Below are positions 7,825-14,953 of a DNA stretch of 64,000 nucleotides, in pieces; position 1 is the stretch's first letter, and the number at the start of each line of letters is the position of its first letter. The stretch spans positions 62,001-126,000 of the forward strand of contig NZ_JNYQ01000001.1 of assembly GCF_000717245.1 (NCBI RefSeq). Direction: 5' to 3'. The notes under the pieces are model-generated. The model was not told where the DNA came from and did no database searches. It saw nothing but the letters and a program-made list of their open reading frames with translations. This stretch comes from Kitasatospora papulosa (GTDB lineage Bacteria > Actinomycetota > Actinomycetes > Streptomycetales > Streptomycetaceae). Position numbers and translations under genes: made by a program.

Positions 7825-9113
7825 CCTACCCCCAGCCACCCCGGCAGGACGGAGCCGGGTACGCCCCGTCGGTCCCTCCAGCCCCGTCCGTCCCGGGAGA
7901 CCGCACGGAGCACGCGCCCGTCCCGGCGGCCCGTGCGGAGCGTGTGTCCGCCGCGCCGGACTCCACCGGCGAGGCCCCCGCCCCCCGTTCCGGGCCGGGG
8001 CGGGACCGCTACCTCGACCTGCTCAGGAGCGTGGCCCTCGTCCGGGTCGTCGTCTTCCACCTCTTCGGCTGGGCCTGGCTGACCGTCCTGTTCCCGTCCA
8101 TGGGCGTGATGTTCGCCCTGGCCGGTTCGCTGATGGCCCGCTCGCTGGCCCGGCCGGCCGGAGGGGTCATCCGCAGCAGGCTGCGCAGGCTGCTCCCCCC
8201 GATGTGGGCGTTCTCCCTCGTCGTCGTACCGGTGATGTTCGCGCTGAGCTGGAAGCCCGTCCGGGAGGAGGGGCTGTGGTGGTTCGTCGAGCTCGGCAGC
8301 TATCTGTTCCCGCTCGGCGCGCCGCCCTTCCCCGAGGAGAACGGCTCGGCCGGCGGATGGCTGGAGCTGAGCTGGGCGGACCAGGCGGCGGGGCCGCTCT
8401 GGTACATCCGGGCGTACCTGTGGTTCGTGCTGGCCTCGCCCCTGCTGCTCAGGGCGTTCCGCAGGCTGCCGTGGGTCACCCTGCTCGCTCCGGTCGCCCT
8501 CACCGCCGTCATCGGCACCGGACTCGTCACCGTGCCCGGAACCTTCGGCGAGAGCCTGGTCGACTTCGCCGTGTTCGGATCCTGCTGGATCCTGGGATTC
8601 GCGCACCACGACGGCCTGCTGAAGGAGATCCCGCGCTACCTGGTGGTCTCGTCCGCCGCGCTCGTCATGGGCTTCGGCCTGTGGTGGGCGTCCGGGCACC
8701 TCACGGAGGAGGGCTGGAACCTGGACGAGATCCCGCTCGCCCAGGCCACCTGGTCCCTCGGCTTCTGCACGATCCTCCTGGTCCACGCCCCGTCCTGGCG
8801 GAAGCTCCCCGGCAGGCTCGCGGCCTGGGACGGCCTGGTCACGCTGGCCAACAACCGGGCCGTGACGATCTACCTGTGGCACAACCTGCTGCTGATGGCG
8901 GCCGCGCACCTGGTGGACCGGCTCTGGGCGGTGCCGTGGCTCGGCGACGCGTTCGACGCGCAGATCGAGCAGTCGTACGAGGTGCTGGTCCTGATCGCGA
9001 TCTGGCCGCTGACCGCGCTCGCGATCCTGGCGTTCGGCTGGGTCGAGGACGTCGCCGCCCGCCGCCGCCCGCGTCTGTGGCCGAACGGGAAGGGCCGGAC
9101 GCGCGGAGCCTGA
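7821..9113 (+). CDS. Acyltransferase 3 family membrane protein
   Basis: 430 residues from ATG 7821, which overlaps the matB stop as ATGA. The frame is open further upstream but runs inside matB. A Pro/Ala-rich cytoplasmic head (about 1-65) precedes RDRYLDLLRSVALVRVVVFH, the start of an acyltransferase-3/OafA-type domain with the conserved Arg and His, and about ten membrane helices follow. Family members transfer acetyl or other acyl groups to exported sugars. Coupling to matB suggests it decorates the same exopolysaccharide; that is inference. Confidence 0.82.
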   Translation: MTYPQPPRQDGAGYAPSVPPAPSVPGDRTEHAPVPAARAERVSAAPDSTGEAPAPRSGPGRDRYLDLLRSVALVRVVVFHLFGWAWLTVLFPSMGVMFALAGSLMARSLARPAGGVIRSRLRRLLPPMWAFSLVVVPVMFALSWKPVREEGLWWFVELGSYLFPLGAPPFPEENGSAGGWLELSWADQAAGPLWYIRAYLWFVLASPLLLRAFRRLPWVTLLAPVALTAVIGTGLVTVPGTFGESLVDFAVFGSCWILGFAHHDGLLKEIPRYLVVSSAALVMGFGLWWASGHLTEEGWNLDEIPLAQATWSLGFCTILLVHAPSWRKLPGRLAAWDGLVTLANNRAVTIYLWHNLLLMAAAHLVDRLWAVPWLGDAFDAQIEQSYEVLVLIAIWPLTALAILAFGWVEDVAARRRPRLWPNGKGRTRGA

Positions 9114-9235
9114 CCGGCCGGGGCGGGGCGCGGGGCCGGATCGTCGCCCCCCCCGCCCCGGCGGACCCCTCCGGGCCCTGCTCACCGCGCTCCCGGGGGC
9201 CGAGTGAGAGCAAGGTTGCGCACCGGTCACCTCCG

Positions 9236-9251
9236 GGCACCGCACCGAAAC
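9236..9251 (+). promoter_or_regulatory. Candidate GlnR half-site upstream of narK
   Basis: GGCAC, six bases, then GAAAC matches the GlnR half-box gTnAC-n6-GAAAC with one mismatch. It lies about 10 bp before TAGGGT (9262-9267), a plausible -10 box for narK. Only one half-site is clear, so this is tentative. Confidence 0.4.
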
Positions 9252-9304
9252 GCGGGGTCCTTAGGGTCGGCAGGACAACACCCCGACCCTTGTGGAGGCG
9301 CCTG

Positions 9305-10636
9305 ATGGCCGGTCGTTGGATCGAGAAGTGGGAGCCGGAGGACGAGACCTTCTGGCGGGAGACGGGCGAGAGGACCGCCCGCAGGAACCTGTGGTTCTCC
9401 GTGCTCTCGGAGCACATCGGGTTCTCGGTCTGGTCCCTGTGGTCCGTGATGGTCCTGTTCATGGGGCCGGAGTACGGCATCGACCCGGCGGGGAAGTTCT
9501 TCCTGATCTCCACGGCCACCCTGGTCGGCGCCGTCGTGCGGGTGCCGTACACCTTCGCGGTCGCGCTGTTCGGCGGGCGCAACTGGACCGTCGTCAGCGC
9601 GCTGTCGCTCCTCGTGCCGACCTGCGCCGCCTTCTGGGTGATGGAGCCCGGCACCTCGTACACCACGTTCCTCGTCGTCGCCGCGCTCACCGGCATCGGA
9701 GGCGGCAACTTCGCCTCGTCGATGACCAACATCAACGCCTTCTTCCCGCTGCGCAAGAAGGGCTGGGCGCTCGGGCTCAACGCGGGCGGCGGCAACATCG
9801 GCGTCCCCGTGGTCCAGCTCGTCGGCCTGCTGGTGATCGGCACGGCCGGCGCCGCGCACCCGCGGATCGTGCTCGGGGTGTACGTACCGCTGATCGTGGT
9901 CGCCGCACTCTGCGCGGCGCTCAGGATGGACAACCTCAGGCCCGTCCAGAACGACACGGGAGCGGCGCTCCAGGCCGTGCGGGAGCCGCACACCTGGATC
10001 ATGTCGGTGCTCTACATCGGCACCTTCGGCTCGTTCATCGGGTACAGCTTCGCCTTCGGACTCGTCCTGCAGACCCAGTTCGGACGTACCCCGCTGCAGG
10101 CCGCCTCGCTGACGTTCATCGGCCCGCTGCTCGGCTCCCTGATCCGGCCCGCGGGCGGCTGGCTCGCCGACCGTTACGGCGGCGCCCGGATCACCCTGTG
10201 GAACTTCGCGGCGATGGCGGCGGCGACCGGCGTCGTCGTCCACGCCTCGCGCATCGAGTCGCTGGCGGTGTTCCTCGTCGGGTTCATCGCGCTGTTCGTG
10301 CTGACGGGGCTCGGCAACGGCTCCACCTTCAAGATGATCCCGGGCATCTTCCACGCCCAGGGGATCGCCAAGGGGCTGCGCGGCGAGGAGGCCGCGGCGT
10401 ACGGGCGGCGGCTGTCCGGCGCGGCCATGGGACTCATCGGTGCGGTCGGGGCGCTGGGCGGTCTCGCGATCAACCTCGCGTTCCGTCAGTCGTTCGCCGC
10501 CTCGGGCACCGGGACGGCCGCCTTCTGGTGCTTCCTCGGCTTCTACGCCGTCTGCTTCACCCTCACGTGGGCGGTATACCTTCGGCGTACCGAAGCGGTC
10601 GCCGCGAAGCCCCAGCTCAGCTATGCCGAGGTGTGA
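9305..10636 (+). CDS. narK: Nitrate/nitrite transporter NarK
   Basis: 443 residues from ATG 9305, with a good GTGGAGGCG ribosome site just upstream; the longer in-frame extension to 8204 is antisense-type noise inside the acyltransferase gene. A 12-helix MFS protein with the nitrate signatures GIGGGNFASSMTNINAFFP and, later, TGLGNGSTFKMIP. It moves nitrate inward and/or nitrite outward. It precedes nnaR, the activator of nitrite/nitrate assimilation, and has a GlnR-like half-site upstream, so nitrogen control is likely. Confidence 0.93.
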   Translation: MAGRWIEKWEPEDETFWRETGERTARRNLWFSVLSEHIGFSVWSLWSVMVLFMGPEYGIDPAGKFFLISTATLVGAVVRVPYTFAVALFGGRNWTVVSALSLLVPTCAAFWVMEPGTSYTTFLVVAALTGIGGGNFASSMTNINAFFPLRKKGWALGLNAGGGNIGVPVVQLVGLLVIGTAGAAHPRIVLGVYVPLIVVAALCAALRMDNLRPVQNDTGAALQAVREPHTWIMSVLYIGTFGSFIGYSFAFGLVLQTQFGRTPLQAASLTFIGPLLGSLIRPAGGWLADRYGGARITLWNFAAMAAATGVVVHASRIESLAVFLVGFIALFVLTGLGNGSTFKMIPGIFHAQGIAKGLRGEEAAAYGRRLSGAAMGLIGAVGALGGLAINLAFRQSFAASGTGTAAFWCFLGFYAVCFTLTWAVYLRRTEAVAAKPQLSYAEV

Positions 10637-10680
10637 GGACGACCGGGAGGCGTCGCAGGACGTAACGGGCGGGAAATACA

Positions 10681-10724
10681 GGAGGACCGAGACTGTCACG
10701 CAGGGTTGACACTCTCGGTCCTCC
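10681..10724 (+). terminator. Long hairpin between narK and nnaR
   Basis: GGAGGACCGAGA, C, TGTCA, an 8-nt loop, TGACA, C, then TCTCGGTCCTCC: 17 base pairs with one C-C mismatch. There is no T run. It probably ends the narK message, and it could instead regulate nnaR, which starts 43 bp on. Confidence 0.65.
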
Positions 10725-10766
10725 GCATCATCGAGCAACAGCGGGACGAGAGCCGGGTATCACGCC

Positions 10767-11924
10767 ATGCACGACGACGACGCACAGCACGGGCCCCTGG
10801 CGGGCTTCACGGTCGGGGTGACCGCAGCCCGTCGCGCCGAGGAGCTCGGGACGCTCCTCACGCGCAGGGGCGCCGCGGTCCTGCACGCGCCCGCGCTGCG
10901 GATCGTTCCGCTCGCGGACGACAGCGAACTCCTGGCCGCGACCAAGGATCTCGTCGACAACCCGCCGGACGTGGTGATCGCGACCACCGCCATCGGTTTC
11001 AGGGGCTGGGTGGAGGCCGCCGACGGCTGGGGCATCGGTGACGAGCTCCTCGAACTGCTGCGCGGCATAGAGCTGCTGGCCCGTGGCCCGAAGGTCAAGG
11101 GCGCCATCCGGGCGGCCGGGCTCACCGAGGCGTGGTCGCCGCAGTCGGAGTCGATGGCGGAGGTCCTGGACCGGCTGCTGGAGGAGGGCGTGACGGGCCG
11201 CCGGATCGCACTCCAGCTGCACGGCGAACCCCTTCCGGGCTTCGTCGAGTCGCTCCGGGCGGCGGGCGCCGAGATCGTCGGCGTACCCGTCTACCGGTGG
11301 ATGCCCCCGGAGGACATCGCCCCGCTCGACCGCATGCTCGACGCCACCGTCGGCCGCGGCCTGGACGCCCTCACCTTCACCAGCGCTCCCGCCGTCGCCT
11401 CCTACCTGAACCGGGCGGAGACCCGCGGCATCCTTCCCGAGGTGCTGGACGCACTGGGCCACGACGTCCTCACGGCGTGCGTCGGACCGGTCACCGCTCT
11501 GCCCCTGCAGGCCAAGGGCATCGACACCGTGCAGCCGGAGCGGTTCCGGCTCGGGCCCCTCGTCCAGGTGCTCTGCGCCCAGTTGCCGGCCCGGGCCCGC
11601 GCGCTCCCGGTCGCCGGCCACCGGGTCGAGATCCGCGGCCACGCCGTGCTCGTCGACGGCGCCCTGCGCCCGGTGCCCCCGGCCGGCATGGCCCTGCTGC
11701 ACACGCTCGCCCGCCGGCCGGGCTGGGTGGTCTCCCGCGCCGACCTGCTGCGGGCCCTGCCCGGCAACGGAACCGACGAGCACGCGGTGGAGACGGCGAT
11801 GGCCCGGCTGCGCACGGCACTCGGGGCCCCGCGGCTGATCCAGACGGTCGTCAAGCGGGGCTACCGGCTCGCCCTGGACCCCTCCGCGGACACCAAGTAC
11901 GACGCGGTCCGGCCCGGCGGCTAG
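10767..11924 (+). CDS. nnaR: Uroporphyrinogen-III synthase-fold transcription regulator (NnaR)
   Basis: 385 residues. The first about 265 form a HemD (uroporphyrinogen-III synthase) fold (GFTVGVTAARRAEELGTLL; LTFTSAPAVASYLNR). The last about 95 are an OmpR/PhoB-type winged helix ending in ALGAPRLIQTVVKRGYRLAL. This fusion matches NnaR of S. coelicolor, first annotated as a haem enzyme and later shown to activate nitrite/nitrate assimilation together with GlnR. Its place beside narK fits. Whether the synthase half keeps any enzyme activity is not visible. Confidence 0.88.
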   Translation: MHDDDAQHGPLAGFTVGVTAARRAEELGTLLTRRGAAVLHAPALRIVPLADDSELLAATKDLVDNPPDVVIATTAIGFRGWVEAADGWGIGDELLELLRGIELLARGPKVKGAIRAAGLTEAWSPQSESMAEVLDRLLEEGVTGRRIALQLHGEPLPGFVESLRAAGAEIVGVPVYRWMPPEDIAPLDRMLDATVGRGLDALTFTSAPAVASYLNRAETRGILPEVLDALGHDVLTACVGPVTALPLQAKGIDTVQPERFRLGPLVQVLCAQLPARARALPVAGHRVEIRGHAVLVDGALRPVPPAGMALLHTLARRPGWVVSRADLLRALPGNGTDEHAVETAMARLRTALGAPRLIQTVVKRGYRLALDPSADTKYDAVRPGG

Positions 11925-11927
11925 CGT
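11922..11927 (+). promoter_or_regulatory. -10-like box before the GNAT gene
   Basis: TAGCGT overlaps the nnaR stop codon and lies 6 nt before ATG 11934, the spacing of a leaderless transcript. There is no clear -35 box. Confidence 0.3.
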
Positions 11928-11933
11928 GCGGGG

Positions 11934-12497
11934 ATGATCGACGACACCCATCCCCTGACCGACGGCGTCGGGCTCAGGCCGGCGGCCCTCGGCGACGCGG
12001 AGTCCTTCGCCGAGGCGTACACCCGGAGCCGGGCCTACATGCGGCGCTGGGAGCCCGTGCGCCCCGACACCTTCTACACCGTCGACGGCCAGGTCCGGCG
12101 GCTCACCGGGCTGCTGGCCGACCGGGACGCGGGGCGTGTCATGCCCTGGGCGCTGACCGACGACCAGGACCGGGTCGTGGGGGCGGTGACGCTGGCCTCC
12201 ATCGAACGCGGGCCCTTCCGCAACGCCAGGCTCGGCTACTGGATCGACGTCGGCCGGGCGGGCCGGGGTCTGGCCACGGCAGCCGTCACCCGGGTCTGCG
12301 AACTGGCACGGGACGGGCTCGGACTGCACCGGATCGCCGCCGGGACGGTCCTGGACAACACCGCCTCGCAGCGCGTCCTGGCCAAGTGCGGCTTCGAGCT
12401 CTACGGCACGGCGCCGCGCTATCTGCACATCGACGGCGCGTGGCAGGACCACCGGATGTTCCAGCGGATCCTGCACGACGGCCCGCCGCAGGGCTGA
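11934..12497 (+). CDS. GNAT family N-acetyltransferase (RimJ/RimL type)
   Basis: 187 residues covering one GNAT domain. The acetyl-CoA binding region is recognisable as GYWIDVGRAGRGLATAAVTR (the Q/R-x-x-G-x-A element), followed by GLHRIAAGTVLDNTASQRVL and KCGFELYGTA, the RimJ-type end. Such enzymes acetylate protein N-termini or small amines, and the target is unknown. It begins 9 bp after nnaR stops and may be co-transcribed or leaderless. Confidence 0.88.
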   Translation: MIDDTHPLTDGVGLRPAALGDAESFAEAYTRSRAYMRRWEPVRPDTFYTVDGQVRRLTGLLADRDAGRVMPWALTDDQDRVVGAVTLASIERGPFRNARLGYWIDVGRAGRGLATAAVTRVCELARDGLGLHRIAAGTVLDNTASQRVLAKCGFELYGTAPRYLHIDGAWQDHRMFQRILHDGPPQG

Positions 12498-12662
12498 CCG
12501 GCGCCCGCCGGGAGTACCGGAGGCCGCCCGGCGGGCACGGACCCGGCCGGGCGGGACCGGACTGCTCCACGACCGGCGGGAGGGCTACCGGGCCGGGCCG
12601 GATGAGGGCACTCTGGGGGTGACTCTCCCCCCACAGGTGACCCCCGAGGCGGTGACAGGCTC

Positions 12663-13247
12663 ATGGCGGAGGGCACGCACGGCCGGCGGTTCGACTCGGG
12701 CCGGTTCTGTCTGGACCTGGTGGCGACCGCGGCCGAGACCTCCGGCGCCGGCGAGCAGATCGGCCGTCCCGAGCGCCTCGCGGAGTGGCTGGTGGCGTCG
12801 CGGCTGGTCCCGCGCGGTACGCCGCTGGAGAACGTCGACGAGACCTGGGTGGCACGCTTCCAGCGGCTGCGGGCGGGCGTCGACCGGCTGATGACGGCCC
12901 AACTGACCGGCGGCGGCGCCGACGACGACCTGGAACAGGTCAACGCCCTTGCGGCGGACGCGCCGCCGGGCCTGCGGGCCGTGCGGGGCCGGGGCGGGGC
13001 GCTCGTACGGGCGCCGATCGCCGACCTCGCGTGCGGGGCGCTGCTCGCCGCGGTCGCCCGGGACGCCGTGGATCTGCTGACGGACCCGGTGGCGCGGGCG
13101 GCCCTCCGCCGGTGCCAGGGAGACGCCTGCCGGCGGCTCTACCTGGACACGTCGCGGGGGATGCGGCGCCGCTGGTGCTCCAGCGAGGTGTGCGGCAACC
13201 GGGAGCGGGTGGCCCGGCACCGCCGCCGCGTCAAGGCCCTCACCTGA
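12663..13247 (+). CDS. CGNR zinc-finger regulator (ABATE domain)
   Basis: 194 residues. The N-terminal part begins with FDSGRFCLDLVATA, as in the ABATE domain. The C-terminal block CQGDACRRLYLDTSRGMRRR, then WCSSEVCGNRERVARHRRR, is a CGNR zinc finger with four cysteines, expected to bind DNA. The family is common in actinobacteria and functions are mostly untested. It stands alone upstream of sigU on the same strand. Confidence 0.85.
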   Translation: MAEGTHGRRFDSGRFCLDLVATAAETSGAGEQIGRPERLAEWLVASRLVPRGTPLENVDETWVARFQRLRAGVDRLMTAQLTGGGADDDLEQVNALAADAPPGLRAVRGRGGALVRAPIADLACGALLAAVARDAVDLLTDPVARAALRRCQGDACRRLYLDTSRGMRRRWCSSEVCGNRERVARHRRRVKALT

Positions 13248-13379
13248 CCCTGCCGGATGTCCGATACGGTCCCGAACCCACCCCGCCCGAAAGAAAGTTG
13301 CCCCGCATCTGAATGAACCCGCGCCTGCGTCCGTACCGATGGCCACAGAGCTCGACAGGGTCTCGACCGGGAGGTTCGG

Positions 13380-13967
13380 GTGCGCAAGGATGCGGCCGTG
13401 GCCGATGACCGTCCGCACAGGGCTCGACATCGCAGTGCGGTGCGCCGCCCTCCCGCCGACGTTCCCGACGAGGAGCTGATGCGGGCGCTCTACCGCGAAC
13501 ACGCGGGCCCGCTGCTCGCCTACGTGCTCCGCCTCGTCGCGGGGGACCGGCAGCGGGCCGAGGACGTGGTGCAGGAGACGCTCATCCGTGCCTGGAAGAA
13601 CGCCGGTTCGCTCAACCGGGCCACCGGTTCGGTCCGCCCCTGGCTGGTGACGGTCGCACGGCGCATCGTCATCGACGGCCACCGCAGCCGGCAGGCCCGG
13701 CCGCGCGAGGTCGATCCGTCGCCGCTGGAGGTCATTCCCGCGGAGGACGAGATCGACAAGGCGTTGTGGCTGATGACGCTCTCGGACGCACTCGACGATT
13801 TGACCCCGGCCCACCGGGAAGCATTGGTCGAGACCTACTTCAGAGGCCGTACGGTCAACGAGGCGGCCGAGATCCTGGGCGTCCCCAGCGGGACCGTGCG
13901 GTCCCGGGTGTTCTACGCACTGCGTTCCATGAAGCTCGCACTCGAGGAGAGGGGGATCACGGCATGA
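13380..13967 (+). CDS. sigU: ECF sigma factor (SigU-like)
   Basis: 195 residues with regions 2 and 4 of an ECF sigma factor: ELMRALYREHAGPLLAYVLR, RAEDVVQETLIRAWKN, RPWLVTVARRIVIDGHRSRQ, then LTPAHREALVETYFRGRTVN and GVPSGTVRSRVFYALRSMK. GTG 13380 has GGGAGG just upstream; GTG 13398 is a shorter alternative. The stop overlaps the start of a zinc anti-sigma gene (ATGA), giving a coupled sigma/anti-sigma pair. Position matches sigU of S. coelicolor, linked to secretion and aerial growth; the symbol rests on that synteny. Confidence 0.9.
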   Translation: MRKDAAVADDRPHRARHRSAVRRPPADVPDEELMRALYREHAGPLLAYVLRLVAGDRQRAEDVVQETLIRAWKNAGSLNRATGSVRPWLVTVARRIVIDGHRSRQARPREVDPSPLEVIPAEDEIDKALWLMTLSDALDDLTPAHREALVETYFRGRTVNEAAEILGVPSGTVRSRVFYALRSMKLALEERGITA

Positions 13968-14830
13968 GCGACCAGGAGTGGCAGCCCTTCGGGCCCCGGC
14001 CGGCAGGTCCCCGGCGTCCGCAGGGCCCGCCCGTACCCCCCGGCGACCCCTTCGCCCTCCCCGACGAGGGCTCCGCCCACGACGCCGCGGGCGCGTACGT
14101 GCTGGGCATCCTCGACGAGGCCGAGGCAGCCGCCTTCGAGACGCATCTGGCCGGCTGCGCGTCCTGCGCCGCGCACCTCGACGAGTTCGCCGGCATGGAG
14201 CCCGTGCTGGCGATGCTCGCGGAGTCCCCGGCCGCCGTCCCCGGCGCCCGCCCGGTACCGCACGTCCCGGAGCGCCCCGCGCCCCGGGTGCTGGACGGGC
14301 TGGTCGACGAGGTCGCGCGGAAGCGCTCCCAGCGGCGCCGGCGCACCCGGTACCTGGTCGCGGCGGCGGCGGTCCTCGTCATCGGCGGCCCGGTGGCCGT
14401 GGTCACGGCCACGGCCGGTGAGGACTCCCGCCCGAGGGCCGAGGCGGCCGATCCCCACCCCACCAGCCCCGCCGAGGACGCCTTCCTCCACCACATGCCC
14501 GAGAAGAAGCGGGCGACCGACCCCGTGACCCGGGTCGAGGCCACGGTCGGCATGGAGCCCAAGGCGTGGGGCACACACACGGTCCTGCGGCTGGAGAACG
14601 TCAAGGGCCCGCAGAAGTGCAGCCTCGTCGCCGTGTCCAGGAACGGCGAGGAGGAGGTCGTCACCTCCTGGTCCGTACCGACCTGGGGATACGGCATCGA
14701 GGGCTCCGCCCACGAGAGCGCGCGGCACCCGCTGTACGTGCACGGGGGCGCCGCGATGGCCCGTTCCGACATCGACCACTTCGAGGTGCGCACCTTCGAC
14801 GGCGAGCGGCTGGTGGAGATCGACGCCTGA
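13964..14830 (+). CDS. rsuA: Zinc-binding anti-sigma factor (RsuA-like)
   Basis: 288 residues from ATG 13964, overlapping the sigU stop. The N-terminal ZAS domain has HLAGCASC (H-x3-C-x2-C, about residues 61-68), which should bind the sigma factor. A basic stretch RKRSQRRRRTRY precedes one membrane helix (about 125-148), and the extracellular C-terminal about 140 residues may sense a signal. The single Cys of the outer domain (QKCSLVA) is worth noting. It should hold SigU at the membrane until a signal releases it. Confidence 0.9.
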   Translation: MSDQEWQPFGPRPAGPRRPQGPPVPPGDPFALPDEGSAHDAAGAYVLGILDEAEAAAFETHLAGCASCAAHLDEFAGMEPVLAMLAESPAAVPGARPVPHVPERPAPRVLDGLVDEVARKRSQRRRRTRYLVAAAAVLVIGGPVAVVTATAGEDSRPRAEAADPHPTSPAEDAFLHHMPEKKRATDPVTRVEATVGMEPKAWGTHTVLRLENVKGPQKCSLVAVSRNGEEEVVTSWSVPTWGYGIEGSAHESARHPLYVHGGAAMARSDIDHFEVRTFDGERLVEIDA

Positions 14831-14844
14831 GGGGTCACCCGGAC

Positions 14845-14901
14845 GGCCCCGAGGCGCGCACCACCCGAAACGTGACCCGAGCGGCAGGTGCGCTCGGGGC
14901 C
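14845..14901 (+). terminator. Long-range hairpin after rsuA
   Basis: GGCCCCGAG (14845-14853) pairs with CTCGGGGCC (14893-14901), and inside it CGCACC (14857-14862) pairs with GGTGCG (14887-14892). CCCTTT follows. Probably the terminator of sigU-rsuA, 15 bp after the stop. Confidence 0.6.
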
Positions 14902-14953
14902 CCCTTTCGCGTACGGTTGACGGCTGCTCGATGCACGTCAGAAGGGGGCCCCG

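Noticed and set aside
8204..9304. N-terminal extension of NarK
   Set aside because: It lies within the acyltransferase gene in another frame; the family start matches ATG 9305.
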